From NCBI GenBank assembly GCA_963720375.1, contig CAVRFM010000010.1:86518-150517 (forward strand): a stretch of 64,000 bases of DNA. The letters are read 5' to 3'. A program made the translations under genes and the position numbers. Below, in pieces: positions 53,143 to 63,078 of the stretch (position 1 is the first letter of the stretch; every line of letters begins with the position of its first letter). This DNA comes from JAPLHP01 sp963720375 (GTDB taxonomy: Bacteria; Chloroflexota; Dehalococcoidia; UBA2247; RBG-13-53-26). Under the pieces are notes generated by a model. The model saw only the letters and a program-made list of their open reading frames with translations, had not been told where the DNA came from and ran no database searches.

Positions 53143-53854
53143 TCAAGCAGAGGGCTGATCTATGATGTAGCCTGCCTTGGGGACGGTACGAATAAGAATA
53201 TGACTCCTGGGGTTTATCTCCACCTTACTCCTCAGTCGGCTGACCCATGTTCTGAGGATCTGTATATCATTGCGGTATTCAGGACCCCATACCCGAGTAA
53301 GAAGCTCCTCATAGAGCATAAGGCGACCCGCATTCCGCACAAGTTCGCTGAGCAAGAGCCACTCAACCCTGGTGAGTTGTTTTTCTTCGCCGTTGATGGC
53401 AACTCTACGCTTGTTGAAATCGATAGCCACATCCCCAAAACGAACGACCTCATCGTTCTTGCGTCTTCCGGCTGGCTGAAGTCTGCGCCTAACCGCCTCG
53501 ATTCTGGCTACCAGTTCATCCGGGTTGAAGGGCTTCGGTAAATAGTCATCAGCACCAAGCGTCAGACCTGTTGATTCTGTCAATGTCAGCCCCCTTAGCA
53601 CTCAGAATGATCACCGGCACTGCCGAAAAGCTGCGCAGTTGCTTCAACATCTCTAAGCCATCCATCTTGGGCATCAACAAATCAAGCACTACCAGATCAG
53701 GTTCCTGCGCCTGGGCTTGCTCCAGAGCCTCAAAACCGCTGCCAGCTGTCAGCACTCTATACCCCGAGGCTTTCAGCTTGGTCCTAAGGACGTTCAGAAT
53801 CCGCTCCTCGTCATCGACTACTAATATGCTAAACCCTTTCAGATGAGCCTCCAC
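53143..53854 (-). pseudogene. OmpR/PhoB-family response regulator, one frameshift
   Basis: Receiver domain (FSILVVDDEERILNVLRTKL, VVLDLLMPKMDGLEML, VPVIILSAKGADIDRI) and winged-helix domain (VRFGDVAIDFNKRRVAINGE, LTRVEWLLLSELVRNAGR, ILRTWVSRLRSKVEIN) are in different frames. One extra base at about 53571 separates DIDRI from TGLTLGADDYLPKPF, which follow directly in homologues. About 237 residues if repaired. Divergent from the large PAS kinase at 54.05 kb, its probable partner. Confidence 0.85.
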
Positions 53855-54053
53855 TTAACTGACTATTGCAAGCCCCATAATAGTGCCATGTCCCGATAAA
53901 TGTCAAAATCTCATTCCATAAAGCAATGCCCTTGACGTGGTTTTGAGGGGATAATATCATAAAGACCAAAACTGGCATGGTGTCGATCATATGTGATGCG
54001 TCGGCACCTGGTGCCAGGTCACTCACCACGGAAGGTTCCTAGGGAGGGCCATC

Positions 54054-57000
54054 ATGAGAATCTCCAACAAGAATCGGACCAATGCACAGAAATCCACTAA
54101 AAAGGTTGATAGAGGGAAAACCAAGCAAGGTGTCGATAAGCAAGAGAAGTATTACAAGTTACTAGTGGAAACAGCCAGCAAAGCCGGTGAGGGCATCATC
54201 ATGTTCCAGAACATCGATGGCAAAGAGGGGTCTATTGTATTCGTTAGCGATCAGGTGGCCGGAGCAAGTGGTTACAGCAAAGAAGAAATGTTGCGCATGA
54301 GTATAGCGGATTTCGTTTCTCCTGACAGTCTTCCGATTTTGCTGGAGAGGTATAGACGAAGACAGATGGGAGAGGAGGTGCCCCTCACATACGAGGTCAA
54401 GGTGTTAAAACGTGATGGCACCGCAATACCTATTGAGGTCAGTGCAGCCACAGCCAGAGTCAATGGTAAGACTGTAACCATGGCCTATATCAGGGATATC
54501 TCCGAGCGCAAGCGGATTGAAGAGGCTTTAGGTGAAAGTGAGAAACACTACCGCTTGCTGGCCGAGAATGTCTCAGACGTAATCTGGACAATGGATATGA
54601 ACCTGCGGCTAAACTATATCAGTCCATCCATAATACGTCTCCGAGGCTACACTGTTGAGGAAGTAATGACCCAGTCCCTGAAAGAGTTTTTCACACCTGC
54701 CTCTCTCGAGGTAGTGTCGAAGGCTGTCAGCGCGGAACTGGCTAAAGAAAAAGCCGGAAGGAAGAAGCTATTCAGACCACAAGCGCTGGAGCTAGAGCTA
54801 ATCTGCAAGGATGGATCCACTATCTGGACAGAAGCCAACATGAATTTCCTGCGTGATCCAGATGGCCGTGCCATTGGCATCATTGGGGTAACCCGCGACA
54901 TTACCACGCGCAAGAAGGCTGAAGAGAAATTGCGCCAATCGGAGGAAAAGTACCGAAACCTGGTAGAGAATATCAATGCTGTGATCTATGCTACCGATGC
55001 AAATGGCATGATCACCTATATCAGCCCCGTATTCGGGGCACTCTACGGACACAGTCCGCTGGAATTTATCGGGCAGTCATTCGCCATGTTCATCCATGGG
55101 GAAGACCTGCCACTGGTCGCAGAGTCTTTCCAGAAGACGCTCTCCGGCAGGGACATAACGCTGGAATTCCGCATGGTGCTGGCCTGGTCCGGGGAAGTCC
55201 GCTGGGTGCGCACTTACAACCGACCGATCCTTGATGGAGAGAGTCTGAGCGGATTACAGGGGATACTGATCGATGTTACCGATCGCAAGAGGATGGAGGA
55301 AGACCTACAGGAAAGCGAGAAACGCTACCGTCTTCTCGCCGATAACGTATCTGACATAATTATCGCCCTGGACAGTAATTTGCACCCCACTTATGTCAGC
55401 CCTTCAGTGACACACCTGTTGGGCTACAGCGTCGATGAAGCACTAGCCCGTTCGATAGGGGAGGCTTTGACTCCGACATCCAGAGAGATAGCCATGAATT
55501 TCCTGTTAGAACTCAATGAGGCAGGCAGCCGGCAATCAGATCAGTTCCAGGCATTGACAGGTGAACTGGAGATGATATGTAAAGACGGCTCCGCAGTCTG
55601 GGTTGAGGCAAGGATGAACATCATCTGGGACACGGAAGACCATCCGGTGGGGTACCAGGGGATACTCCGCGATATCAGTGAGCGCAAACGCATGGAAAAC
55701 GTCCTGCGGGAGAGCGAAGTGCGCTTCAGGACAATCTATGAGAGGTCTCCTATCGGCATAATGGTCTACGACTCAGCAGGCCGTCTCACAGACATGAATA
55801 AGGCCGCCCTGGAGATATTTGGCCTGCCTAACTTCGCAGCAGCGAAGGCTCCTCCACTCTGGAGCAATCCCGATCTGACAGACCGTGCAAAGAAGCTACT
55901 GCGTAGAGGTAAAACGGTGAGATATGAAGGCCCATTCAATTTTGATGAGGCTCAGAAGCATGGCTTGTATGGCGTGGGGAGGTCAGGGATTGCTCACCTT
56001 TACGTACTGCTGACTGCACTGGGTGGGAGCAAGAACGGATCCCCAAGTGGTTACCTCATGAAGGTTCAAGATATCTCCGATCGCAAGAGGGCTGAGATGG
56101 CTCTGAAAGAAAGCGAGAGCCGCTACCGTCTGCTTGCCGAGAATGTATCAGACGTCCTTTGGACCACCGACATAAACCTGAATATGACGTACTTGAGTCC
56201 ATCAGCAACACGACTGGTAGGCTACAGCGTGGAGGAATACATGGCCATGACGCTGGAAGAAATGTTGACACCCACCTCCTTTGAAAAGGGCGTGAAGGTC
56301 TTTGCGGAACAGATAGCCGCGGAAGGTTCTGAGCAAAGGGATTTGTCCCGACACTGGACGCTGGAGCTTGAGCTGCGCCGTAAGGACGGCTCCACTGTCT
56401 GGGTTGAGGAAAAGGTAAATTTCATTCGTGACGCTGAGGGTCGGCCTGTAGGACTTCTGGGGGTTACCAGAGACATCTCCGAGCGCAAGAAGACAGAGAT
56501 GGCACTGCAGCAATCGGAGGAAAAGTACCGTGTCCTGGTGGAATCTTCACCGGACGGGATCCTTTCCTTGAACTCCACAGGCCATGTTATCGATTGCAAC
56601 GAAGCGGTGGGCCAATTGTTGGAATGCAGCAGAGAAGACCTCCAGGGTGAAGATGTTCGTAGATTGATTTCCAATAAGGTGCTGGAGGCACAGTCGCCTT
56701 ATACCACCAGACTCAACGAGACTGGATTTGTTGAGGCAGAATTGGAGCTCGTGCGCCGCAACGCTCAGGCAGTCCCTGTATGGGCCAAGATGGTCAAGCT
56801 CAATGGTCTGTCACAGGACAACACCCAAATTGTGGTCTACCTGCGTGACATTGCAGAACGTAAGAAGCTGGACGAATTGAAGGATGAGTTTATTGGCCTT
56901 GTATCCCACGAACTCCGCAGTCCCCTGACCGTGATCATAGGAGCCATAAACACAGCTCTGGGGGAATGGACACGTCTTTCCCCGCAGGAGATGCGCCAGC

Positions 57001-57590
57001 TTCTACAAGATGCATCTGTAGAAGCTGAATCACTGTCTCACTTGTTAGGTAACCTGCTCGAGCTTTCCAGAGCCCAGGCTAACCGCCTCTTACTGCACAT
57101 TGAGCCAGTCCACCTCGAAAAGATAGCCCAAAAGGTGGTGACAAAGGTAAAGCATCAATATCCTTCCGCACATCAATTCATAATAGACATGCCCAGGAGA
57201 CTTCCACCAGTTCGTGCCGATGAACTGAGATTGGAACGCATCCTGTACAACCTATTGGAGAACGGTGTCAAGTATTCCCCTAAAGGCGGCGAGATACTAA
57301 TCTCTGCTGAAAGAGATAATGATTGTCTAATCGTTAGGGTCACTGACCATGGGATTGGCATATCCCCCAAAGATCAGGCCAGGCTGTTCCAGCCCTTCCG
57401 GCAGATCGGGCAACCGGGGATTGGCCAGGGCAACGGCGCCGGATTGGGACTCCTGGTCTGTCGAAGGCTGGTCGAAGCGCATGGGGGCCGCATCTGGGTG
57501 GAATCTGAAACCGGCCAGGGTACCACTTTCTCCTTTACCTTGCCAGCAGATACCCAACGCCGTTCCAAGCGAGAACCCCGGCATCACTGA
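54054..57590 (+). CDS. seven-PAS sensor histidine kinase
   Basis: 1178 residues, no membrane segments. About seven PAS/PAC units between residues 30 and 940, several ending in the PAC signature (GVTRDITTRKKAEEKLRQSE, GILRDISERKRMENVLRESE, GVTRDISERKKTEMALQQSE). Then HisKA with phospho-acceptor H952 in FIGLVSHELRSPLTVI and HATPase_c (LLENGVKYSPKGG, VTDHGIGISPKDQAR, GAGLGLLVCRRLVEAHGG). AGGGAGGGCCATC precedes the ATG. Several PAS units resemble each other and those of the 38-40 kb kinase, suggesting domain duplication. Likely phosphorylates the divergent PhoB-type regulator. Confidence 0.9.
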   Translation: MRISNKNRTNAQKSTKKVDRGKTKQGVDKQEKYYKLLVETASKAGEGIIMFQNIDGKEGSIVFVSDQVAGASGYSKEEMLRMSIADFVSPDSLPILLERYRRRQMGEEVPLTYEVKVLKRDGTAIPIEVSAATARVNGKTVTMAYIRDISERKRIEEALGESEKHYRLLAENVSDVIWTMDMNLRLNYISPSIIRLRGYTVEEVMTQSLKEFFTPASLEVVSKAVSAELAKEKAGRKKLFRPQALELELICKDGSTIWTEANMNFLRDPDGRAIGIIGVTRDITTRKKAEEKLRQSEEKYRNLVENINAVIYATDANGMITYISPVFGALYGHSPLEFIGQSFAMFIHGEDLPLVAESFQKTLSGRDITLEFRMVLAWSGEVRWVRTYNRPILDGESLSGLQGILIDVTDRKRMEEDLQESEKRYRLLADNVSDIIIALDSNLHPTYVSPSVTHLLGYSVDEALARSIGEALTPTSREIAMNFLLELNEAGSRQSDQFQALTGELEMICKDGSAVWVEARMNIIWDTEDHPVGYQGILRDISERKRMENVLRESEVRFRTIYERSPIGIMVYDSAGRLTDMNKAALEIFGLPNFAAAKAPPLWSNPDLTDRAKKLLRRGKTVRYEGPFNFDEAQKHGLYGVGRSGIAHLYVLLTALGGSKNGSPSGYLMKVQDISDRKRAEMALKESESRYRLLAENVSDVLWTTDINLNMTYLSPSATRLVGYSVEEYMAMTLEEMLTPTSFEKGVKVFAEQIAAEGSEQRDLSRHWTLELELRRKDGSTVWVEEKVNFIRDAEGRPVGLLGVTRDISERKKTEMALQQSEEKYRVLVESSPDGILSLNSTGHVIDCNEAVGQLLECSREDLQGEDVRRLISNKVLEAQSPYTTRLNETGFVEAELELVRRNAQAVPVWAKMVKLNGLSQDNTQIVVYLRDIAERKKLDELKDEFIGLVSHELRSPLTVIIGAINTALGEWTRLSPQEMRQLLQDASVEAESLSHLLGNLLELSRAQANRLLLHIEPVHLEKIAQKVVTKVKHQYPSAHQFIIDMPRRLPPVRADELRLERILYNLLENGVKYSPKGGEILISAERDNDCLIVRVTDHGIGISPKDQARLFQPFRQIGQPGIGQGNGAGLGLLVCRRLVEAHGGRIWVESETGQGTTFSFTLPADTQRRSKREPRHH

Positions 57591-57690
57591 TGCCCGTTTC
57601 AATCTGCCAGAAGGTTCCAGTGGTCTTAGTTTAGAAAGGTGATCTCTTTCAGGTATCTGTGGCTTCGAATTTCTTGCCCTGCCTTAGCAC

Positions 57691-58191
57691 CTAGATCTTC
57701 GGGGGACTGAACTGGGGTGTCAGTGCAGAGCTGCAGTCAGGACACTGAGCGGCATACCAGTCGATATTGCAGCCGCAATGGGGGCAGCACCATCTTTTCC
57801 TCTGCTCCCCAGCCCAGGCATCAATACCTATCTCCCGCCGGCGTCGGATATTCTCTAAGACTTCGCCATGATGGGGGAGTCCGTCTTTGCTGAAATCAAT
57901 GATCTGCTGACAGGGGAAATCCGGGCATTGACTGCACTGCACCACACCTTTCTGCAAGGCACAGGCCCGAAGGACACAGCTGCGGCAGACCACCGCTACC
58001 ACATCAGGAGAGAGACAGCCCTCACAAGCAAGGTCCTTTGCCTGTATCTTCTGCCCCTGCTGTACAGAGAGTACCTCGGCTATCTGATCCAGTAGATTGG
58101 AATCACCTCTCTTATAGGCAAGGCGAATCGAACATGCCCCGCAATAAAGGCCACAGGGCGCCGCCCAGTTCTCCCGTTCTTTCCCTTTCAT
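57691..58191 (-). CDS. DUF3795 protein with C-terminal zinc ribbon
   Basis: About 166 residues. DUF3795 cysteine pattern: APCGLYCGACSIRLAYKRG, CEGCLSPDVVAVVCRSCVLR, ACALQKGVVQCSQCPDFPC; then a helix and a C-terminal zinc ribbon CCPHCGCNIDWYAAQCPDCS. ATG 58191 (MKGKERENW) is preferred; the frame is open to 58242, inside a tandem duplication. Function unknown; a shorter relative lies in the cassette array at 19.0 kb. Confidence 0.75.
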   Translation of the reverse strand: MKGKERENWAAPCGLYCGACSIRLAYKRGDSNLLDQIAEVLSVQQGQKIQAKDLACEGCLSPDVVAVVCRSCVLRACALQKGVVQCSQCPDFPCQQIIDFSKDGLPHHGEVLENIRRRREIGIDAWAGEQRKRWCCPHCGCNIDWYAAQCPDCSSALTPQFSPPKI

Positions 58192-58195
58192 ACCA

Positions 58196-58383
58196 GTGTT
58201 CCTACCTGCCAGACTACCTTTTCTATGGTACTCTAATTGCACAGTTTACTATGGTAACATAAGCAAAGCGTAGGCACCCTTTGCATACTAGTGTCCTACC
58301 TGCAGACTACCTTTTCTATGGTACCCTAATTGCACAGTTTACTATGGTAACATAAGCAAAGCGTCAGCGCACTTTGACTGTGG
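58196..58383. repeat. tandem duplication of about 95 bp
   Basis: 58196-58290 and 58291-58383 are near-identical over blocks such as GACTACCTTTTCTATGGTAC and TAATTGCACAGTTTACTATG, differing by a few substitutions and one-base indels. The unit fills the divergent region between the DUF3795 gene and the repeat-rich surface protein, so a promoter or operator may be doubled. Confidence 0.85.
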
Positions 58384-58422
58384 AAAATTTGCCAATACAT
58401 GGTATACTTGCGCTCAAAAGAG

Positions 58423-60513
58423 ATGAAAAAGAGCAATTCGTTTCTAGTGGTTATTGGGGTAATTCTGCTCATTATTGCCTTGGTGGGTGTGGTTTTGCTG
58501 GCCGTCAATACTCACACCGCCTCAGCACAGGCCGACAAGCTGGTCTTCACCACACAACCCAGCAGCAGCACGGCAGGGAGCGCATTTGGCACCCAGCCGG
58601 TAGTGGCCATCGAAGATGATTTGGGCAACGTGATAGACACTGATAATACCACTCAGGTGACCCTGGCCATCACCTCGGGCACCGGCAATCCTGCGGCTAC
58701 TCTATCGGGCACAAAGACAGTGACGGCTGTAGATGGCTATGCCAACTTTACCGGACTCAGCATTGATAAATCCGGCACGGGCTACCAACTGACCGCGACC
58801 AGCTCGCCCACTCTTACCCCGGCCGACAGCAGTCCCTTTGATGTTACTGCTGGCACAGCTACCAAGCTGGTCTTCACTACACAACCCAGCAGCAGCAACA
58901 CGGCAGGGAGTGCATTTGGTACCCAGCCGGTGGTGGCCATCGAGGATGATTCGGGCAACGTGGTAACCACTGATATTACCACTCAGGTGACCCTGGCCAT
59001 CACTTCGGGCACCGGCAACCCTGCGGCCACTCTGTCGGGCACGAAGACAGTGACGGCTGTAAATGGCTATGCCAACTTTACCGGACTCAGCATTGATAAA
59101 TCCGGCACGGGCTACCAACTGACCACGACCAGCTCGCCTACACTTACCTCGGCCGACAGCAGTCCCTTTGATGTTAATACTGGCACAATTACCAAGCTGG
59201 TCTTCACCACACAACCCAGCAGCAGCACGGCAGGGAGCGCATTTGGCACCCAGCCGGTAGTGGCCATCGAGGATGATTTGGGCAACGTGATAACCACTGA
59301 TACTACCACTCAGGTGACCCTGGCCATCACTCCGGGCACTGGCAATCCTGCGGCTACTCTGTCGGGCACAAAGACAGTGATGGCCGTAAATGGCTATGCC
59401 GACTTTACCGGACTCAGCATCGATAAATCCGGCACGGGCTACGAACTGACCGCAACCAGCTCGCCCACTCTTACCTCGGCCGACAGCAGTCCCTTTGATG
59501 TTACTGCTGGCCCAGCCGACAAGCTGGTCTTCAGCACACAACCCAGCAGCAGCACGGCAGGGAGCGCATTCGGCACCCAGCCGGTGGTGGCCATCGAGGA
59601 CAATTTGGGCAACGTGCTAACCACTGATATTACCACTCAGGTGACCCTGGCCATCACTCCGGGCACCGGCGACCCTGCGGCCACTCTGTCGGGCACGAAG
59701 ACAGTGACGGCTGTAAATGGCTATGCCGACTTTACCGGGCTCAGCATTGATAAATCCGGCACGGGCTACGAACTGACCGCGACCAGCTCGCCCACTCTTA
59801 CCTCGGCCGACAGCAACTCTTTCGACGTCAGTACCGGTGCCGTAGACCACTACACAGTGACTTCCGACAACTATACTCAGCAAACCAGCATATCATTCAC
59901 CGTTACGGTGACTGCCTACGATGCCAATGATAACGTGGTAACCAGCGATAACACCACCTCGGTGACCATGGGCTCTAACCCAGACACAGTAATCTTCGAT
60001 GGCAACGGCAACGGCATCTTCGGTGAGACAGGGGATAATGTAACAACGCTGGCCTCCGGTACCTTCAACATTCAGGCTAAGTGCAATATCGCTTCCGACA
60101 ACATCACCATCACAGCCAGCAGCGGAAGCATAACATCATCCAGCAACCCTTACACTATCGAGGACTTTCGGTGTTTCATCGCCACCGCTGCTTATGGCAC
60201 GCCCATGGCCAGCGAAATACAGGTGCTGAGGGACTTCAGAGACAGATACCTGGTAACCAATGCGCCAGGACGATATTTCGTTTCTCTCTATTATAAGTAC
60301 AGTCCTCCTGCCGCCAGATTCATTGCCCACCATGATTCTCTAAGGGCGGTAGTGAGAGGTGGGCTGACTCCCATCATCTGGTTAGCAAATATCGCTCTGA
60401 AGGCAACCATGGTTCAGAAATTGATTGTACTCTGCTCCTTCTTGATAACAGCGATAATGACAGTGGTCGCCTTAATCTGGATAAGGAGAACGATCCGGTC
60501 AAAACCGACCTGA
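58423..60513 (+). CDS. secreted four-repeat protein with CFI-box C-terminal domain
   Basis: About 696 residues from ATG 58423 (MKKSNSFLVVIG); ATG 58399 is an alternative. Signal peptide with cleavage likely after TASAQA. Four tandem units of 109-110 residues begin at 58531, 58858, 59188 and 59515, each with KLVFTTQPSS, SAFGTQPVVAIED and GLSIDKSGTGY; they are almost identical, implying recent duplication or gene conversion. A different Ig-like unit follows (VDHYTVTSDNYTQQTSISFT). The C-terminus is a CFI-box: CFIATAAYGTPMASEIQVLR, YYKYSPPAARFI, a membrane helix and a basic end, thought to anchor or sort surface proteins. Probably a cell-surface adhesin or filament. Confidence 0.82.
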   Translation: MKKSNSFLVVIGVILLIIALVGVVLLAVNTHTASAQADKLVFTTQPSSSTAGSAFGTQPVVAIEDDLGNVIDTDNTTQVTLAITSGTGNPAATLSGTKTVTAVDGYANFTGLSIDKSGTGYQLTATSSPTLTPADSSPFDVTAGTATKLVFTTQPSSSNTAGSAFGTQPVVAIEDDSGNVVTTDITTQVTLAITSGTGNPAATLSGTKTVTAVNGYANFTGLSIDKSGTGYQLTTTSSPTLTSADSSPFDVNTGTITKLVFTTQPSSSTAGSAFGTQPVVAIEDDLGNVITTDTTTQVTLAITPGTGNPAATLSGTKTVMAVNGYADFTGLSIDKSGTGYELTATSSPTLTSADSSPFDVTAGPADKLVFSTQPSSSTAGSAFGTQPVVAIEDNLGNVLTTDITTQVTLAITPGTGDPAATLSGTKTVTAVNGYADFTGLSIDKSGTGYELTATSSPTLTSADSNSFDVSTGAVDHYTVTSDNYTQQTSISFTVTVTAYDANDNVVTSDNTTSVTMGSNPDTVIFDGNGNGIFGETGDNVTTLASGTFNIQAKCNIASDNITITASSGSITSSSNPYTIEDFRCFIATAAYGTPMASEIQVLRDFRDRYLVTNAPGRYFVSLYYKYSPPAARFIAHHDSLRAVVRGGLTPIIWLANIALKATMVQKLIVLCSFLITAIMTVVALIWIRRTIRSKPT
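58531..59841 (+). repeat. four in-frame tandem repeats of 327-330 bp
   Basis: Unit starts at 58531, 58858, 59188 and 59515. Units differ at few positions and one three-base indel (an extra AAC in unit 2). Such near-identity over 1.3 kb makes the locus prone to copy-number change and to assembly collapse. Confidence 0.9.
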
Positions 60514-60595
60514 TCATCCATTGGCAACCAGGCCACGCCCCCGGTGCTCGTAGCGCAGTGTGACTAGGGTACTCAGTCCCCAAAACAAAACGATA

Positions 60596-60622
60596 TAGGC
60601 CTCACTTTTGCAGTGAGGCCTA
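60596..60622. terminator. bidirectional terminator hairpin
   Basis: TAGGCCTCACT-TTTGC-AGTGAGGCCTA: an 11-bp perfect stem and 5-nt loop between the convergent surface-protein and glycyl-radical genes, with A-rich sequence on the left side. Position and symmetry suit both directions. Confidence 0.75.
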
Positions 60623-60649
60623 CAATCCAATGATCTACCTGTCCTAGGC

Positions 60650-63055
60650 TTATGCTATCAAGGAATGTTCCGTTCTGGCGATAATATCATCCTGGAGTGA
60701 CTTGGTCAGGTCCACGAAGTAGGCGGCATAGCCCGCCACCCTGACGATGAGGTCGGCATGCTGCTCAGGATGTTTCTGGGCATCCTTCAGTATCTCGGGG
60801 TCGATCACATTGAACTGGATGTGATGTATCCCCAGGTCAGCCCAGGTCTTGAGGTAGTTGGCAAAGACCTCCCGGTTCTCCCCCTCCAGGAAATGGGGGG
60901 CAAACCTCTGGTTGAAGAGGTGATTGCAGGAGAGCAGCGGGTCCACCTTGCCCACGGACTTGAGCACTGCGCTGGGGCCCTTCTTGTCCCGGCCCTGCAC
61001 CGGCGAGACGGTGCCGTCATGGAGGGGCTCCCTGGCTTTACGGCCCTCCGGGGTGGCCGCTACATCAAAGCCCAGGAAGTATCCTACCGAGGCATTGGTG
61101 CCGTCCGTATCGTAGGGGTAGCCGTAGTAGGTGGTGAACTTCTGCGTCTCCTCCTTGATGCGGAAGTGGACCTTCTCGGCGATGCTGTCCACATAGTCAT
61201 CATCATTGCCGAACTTGGGGGCGCTCAGCAGCATCTGGCGCAGTTCCTCCTTGCCCTCGAAGTTCTTCTTCAGGGCATCGAGGAGCTCGGCCATGGCGAT
61301 CTTCTTCTCTTCAAAGACCAGCTTCTTGATGGCCGCCAGCGAGTCGGCAACATTGTTCACCCCGGTGGGCATGACGTAGTTGCGGTGGAAGTAGTACCAC
61401 TTGCGGCATTCCTTCCCCCTCGGGATGCATTCATCCACCAGCGCTGAGATGAGGGGCCGGGGCAGGTATTCCTCATACAGGGCATCGGCAATGTTGCTGA
61501 TGTAGACCTGCGTCCCCATGAAGAAGTTGAACTGCTGGAAGGTGGCCTCGATGATGTCATCGATGGAGGTGAAGGTGAGCGGGTCGGGGGTGGGATAGCC
61601 TACCTTCTGCCCGCTGATCCAGTCCACACCCTGGTTTAAGGCCAGCATCATGCAGTTGGTGAAGGAGAACATCCCCATACCCTGGCGGTAGACCATGCTC
61701 TTCCCGGGGATGGTCCAGGACATGCAGTTCGAGATGGCGTAGTCCCGGGCATCCTCCAGGGGGATGCCCTTCTCCAGAAGGTAGGGAATCATCATCTTGT
61801 CATTGAAGAAGGCCGGCTGGGCCACTCCGGACCTGATGGTGTCGATGGCCTTCAAAACCAGGGCCCGGGGTATCTTGTCATGGTATCGGAAACAGAGGGG
61901 CGGCTGCACCGAGTGCAGTTCCCTGGAGGCCTCCAGGATCAGATAGGAAAGCTCATTGGAGGCATCCTTGCCCTCGCTGTCCACTCCTCCCAGGGTGACA
62001 TTCTGCCAGGCCAGTCCTCCGCCGGCAGAGCCGAAGAGCCTCGGCGGATGGATGAAGCCCATCTCCTCGAACTTGATCCACACCGACTCGATGAGGTTGA
62101 TGGCCTCCTCTTTGGTGGTCTTCCCTTCATCCAGGTCTTTCTTGTAGTAGGGGTACATGATCTTGTCCAGCCTCACTCCGCAGCCTACCGAGGGCAGCTC
62201 GATAAAACCGGTGATCAAATGGATGAAGAAGAAGCACTGCATGGCCTCGTGCAGAGTGCGGACGGGGTTCTCGGGCACATGGTCGCAGATCCCGGCCAGC
62301 TTCTCCAGACGCTTCTTCTCCTCCGGCCGGGTCTCCGTCTTGGCCTTCTCCCGGGCCAGCTTGGCATACCTCCTGGCATAGGCGATGGTGGCCTCCAGGG
62401 AGATGATGGCCGCCTCCAGAAACCGCTTCTGCTCCAGGTATTCCCGGGCGTCCATATCGGGGTCCTGCGCAATCTCCTTTAACCTGTCCTGGGCCTCCTT
62501 GATGATGCCCTTGAGCCCCACCTTGAAGATCTTCTCATAGTTGGGCAGCACCATGTCCCAGGTATAGCTGAAGACGCTCACCGGGGTATAGCCGGTATAG
62601 GGCTTCAGCCTCTCCGGCACCAGGCTCCGCTCCATGCCGTGGACCGAGAGCTTCTGCCAGTACTTGTTGATCTCCTTCAGCTCCTTCTTCCCTTCATCGT
62701 CCAGAAGGTGCTGGTACTCATTATCCAGGGCCTTCTCCAGCCACCTCCAGTAGAGCTCCGGATAGAGCGGCAGGGAGCGGACATCGCTGGCCATATTGCC
62801 CACGAGCCTCTCATTGTCCTGGATGTAGATGGTCATGTTCTCCAGGATCTTCTTTAAGGCCTTGGCCCTCCGGGTGATCATGGGCTCTCCCTCAGTCTCC
62901 TTATACGACTGGGTGATCAGCCGGGCCCGCTCCAGGCAGACCTTGACCTCCGCCCGGTACCCCGCATCCATGTCTATCCTCTCCTGACCCCGGTAGAGCC
63001 CCTTCACCGCCTTGATAACTACATTCTTCTTTAATTCTTTGATCGCAGCGTCCAT
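60650..63055 (-). CDS. glycyl radical enzyme (pyruvate formate-lyase family), unknown substrate
   Basis: 801 residues. The glycyl radical site is RVAGYAAYF with G775 near the C-terminus, and the thiyl cysteine is C444 in ISNCMSWTIPG. In GRE dehydratases and decarboxylases the cysteine is followed two residues later by a catalytic Glu (CxE); here it is Ser, and there is no CC pair as in true pyruvate formate-lyase. So it belongs to another subgroup, possibly hydrocarbon-succinate synthase-like or novel. ATG 63055 follows AGGAGGTTGAACCAA. No activating radical SAM enzyme is visible within the window. It directly follows a Fur/PerR-type gene, hinting at oxygen or metal control. Confidence 0.8.
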   Translation of the reverse strand: MDAAIKELKKNVVIKAVKGLYRGQERIDMDAGYRAEVKVCLERARLITQSYKETEGEPMITRRAKALKKILENMTIYIQDNERLVGNMASDVRSLPLYPELYWRWLEKALDNEYQHLLDDEGKKELKEINKYWQKLSVHGMERSLVPERLKPYTGYTPVSVFSYTWDMVLPNYEKIFKVGLKGIIKEAQDRLKEIAQDPDMDAREYLEQKRFLEAAIISLEATIAYARRYAKLAREKAKTETRPEEKKRLEKLAGICDHVPENPVRTLHEAMQCFFFIHLITGFIELPSVGCGVRLDKIMYPYYKKDLDEGKTTKEEAINLIESVWIKFEEMGFIHPPRLFGSAGGGLAWQNVTLGGVDSEGKDASNELSYLILEASRELHSVQPPLCFRYHDKIPRALVLKAIDTIRSGVAQPAFFNDKMMIPYLLEKGIPLEDARDYAISNCMSWTIPGKSMVYRQGMGMFSFTNCMMLALNQGVDWISGQKVGYPTPDPLTFTSIDDIIEATFQQFNFFMGTQVYISNIADALYEEYLPRPLISALVDECIPRGKECRKWYYFHRNYVMPTGVNNVADSLAAIKKLVFEEKKIAMAELLDALKKNFEGKEELRQMLLSAPKFGNDDDYVDSIAEKVHFRIKEETQKFTTYYGYPYDTDGTNASVGYFLGFDVAATPEGRKAREPLHDGTVSPVQGRDKKGPSAVLKSVGKVDPLLSCNHLFNQRFAPHFLEGENREVFANYLKTWADLGIHHIQFNVIDPEILKDAQKHPEQHADLIVRVAGYAAYFVDLTKSLQDDIIARTEHSLIA

Positions 63056-63078
63056 TTGGTTCAACCTCCTATATAGAA

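Noticed and set aside
58702..59541. 279-codon minus-strand frame across the tandem repeats
   Set aside because: Arises from the periodic repeat DNA of the surface-protein gene; repetitive and without family features.
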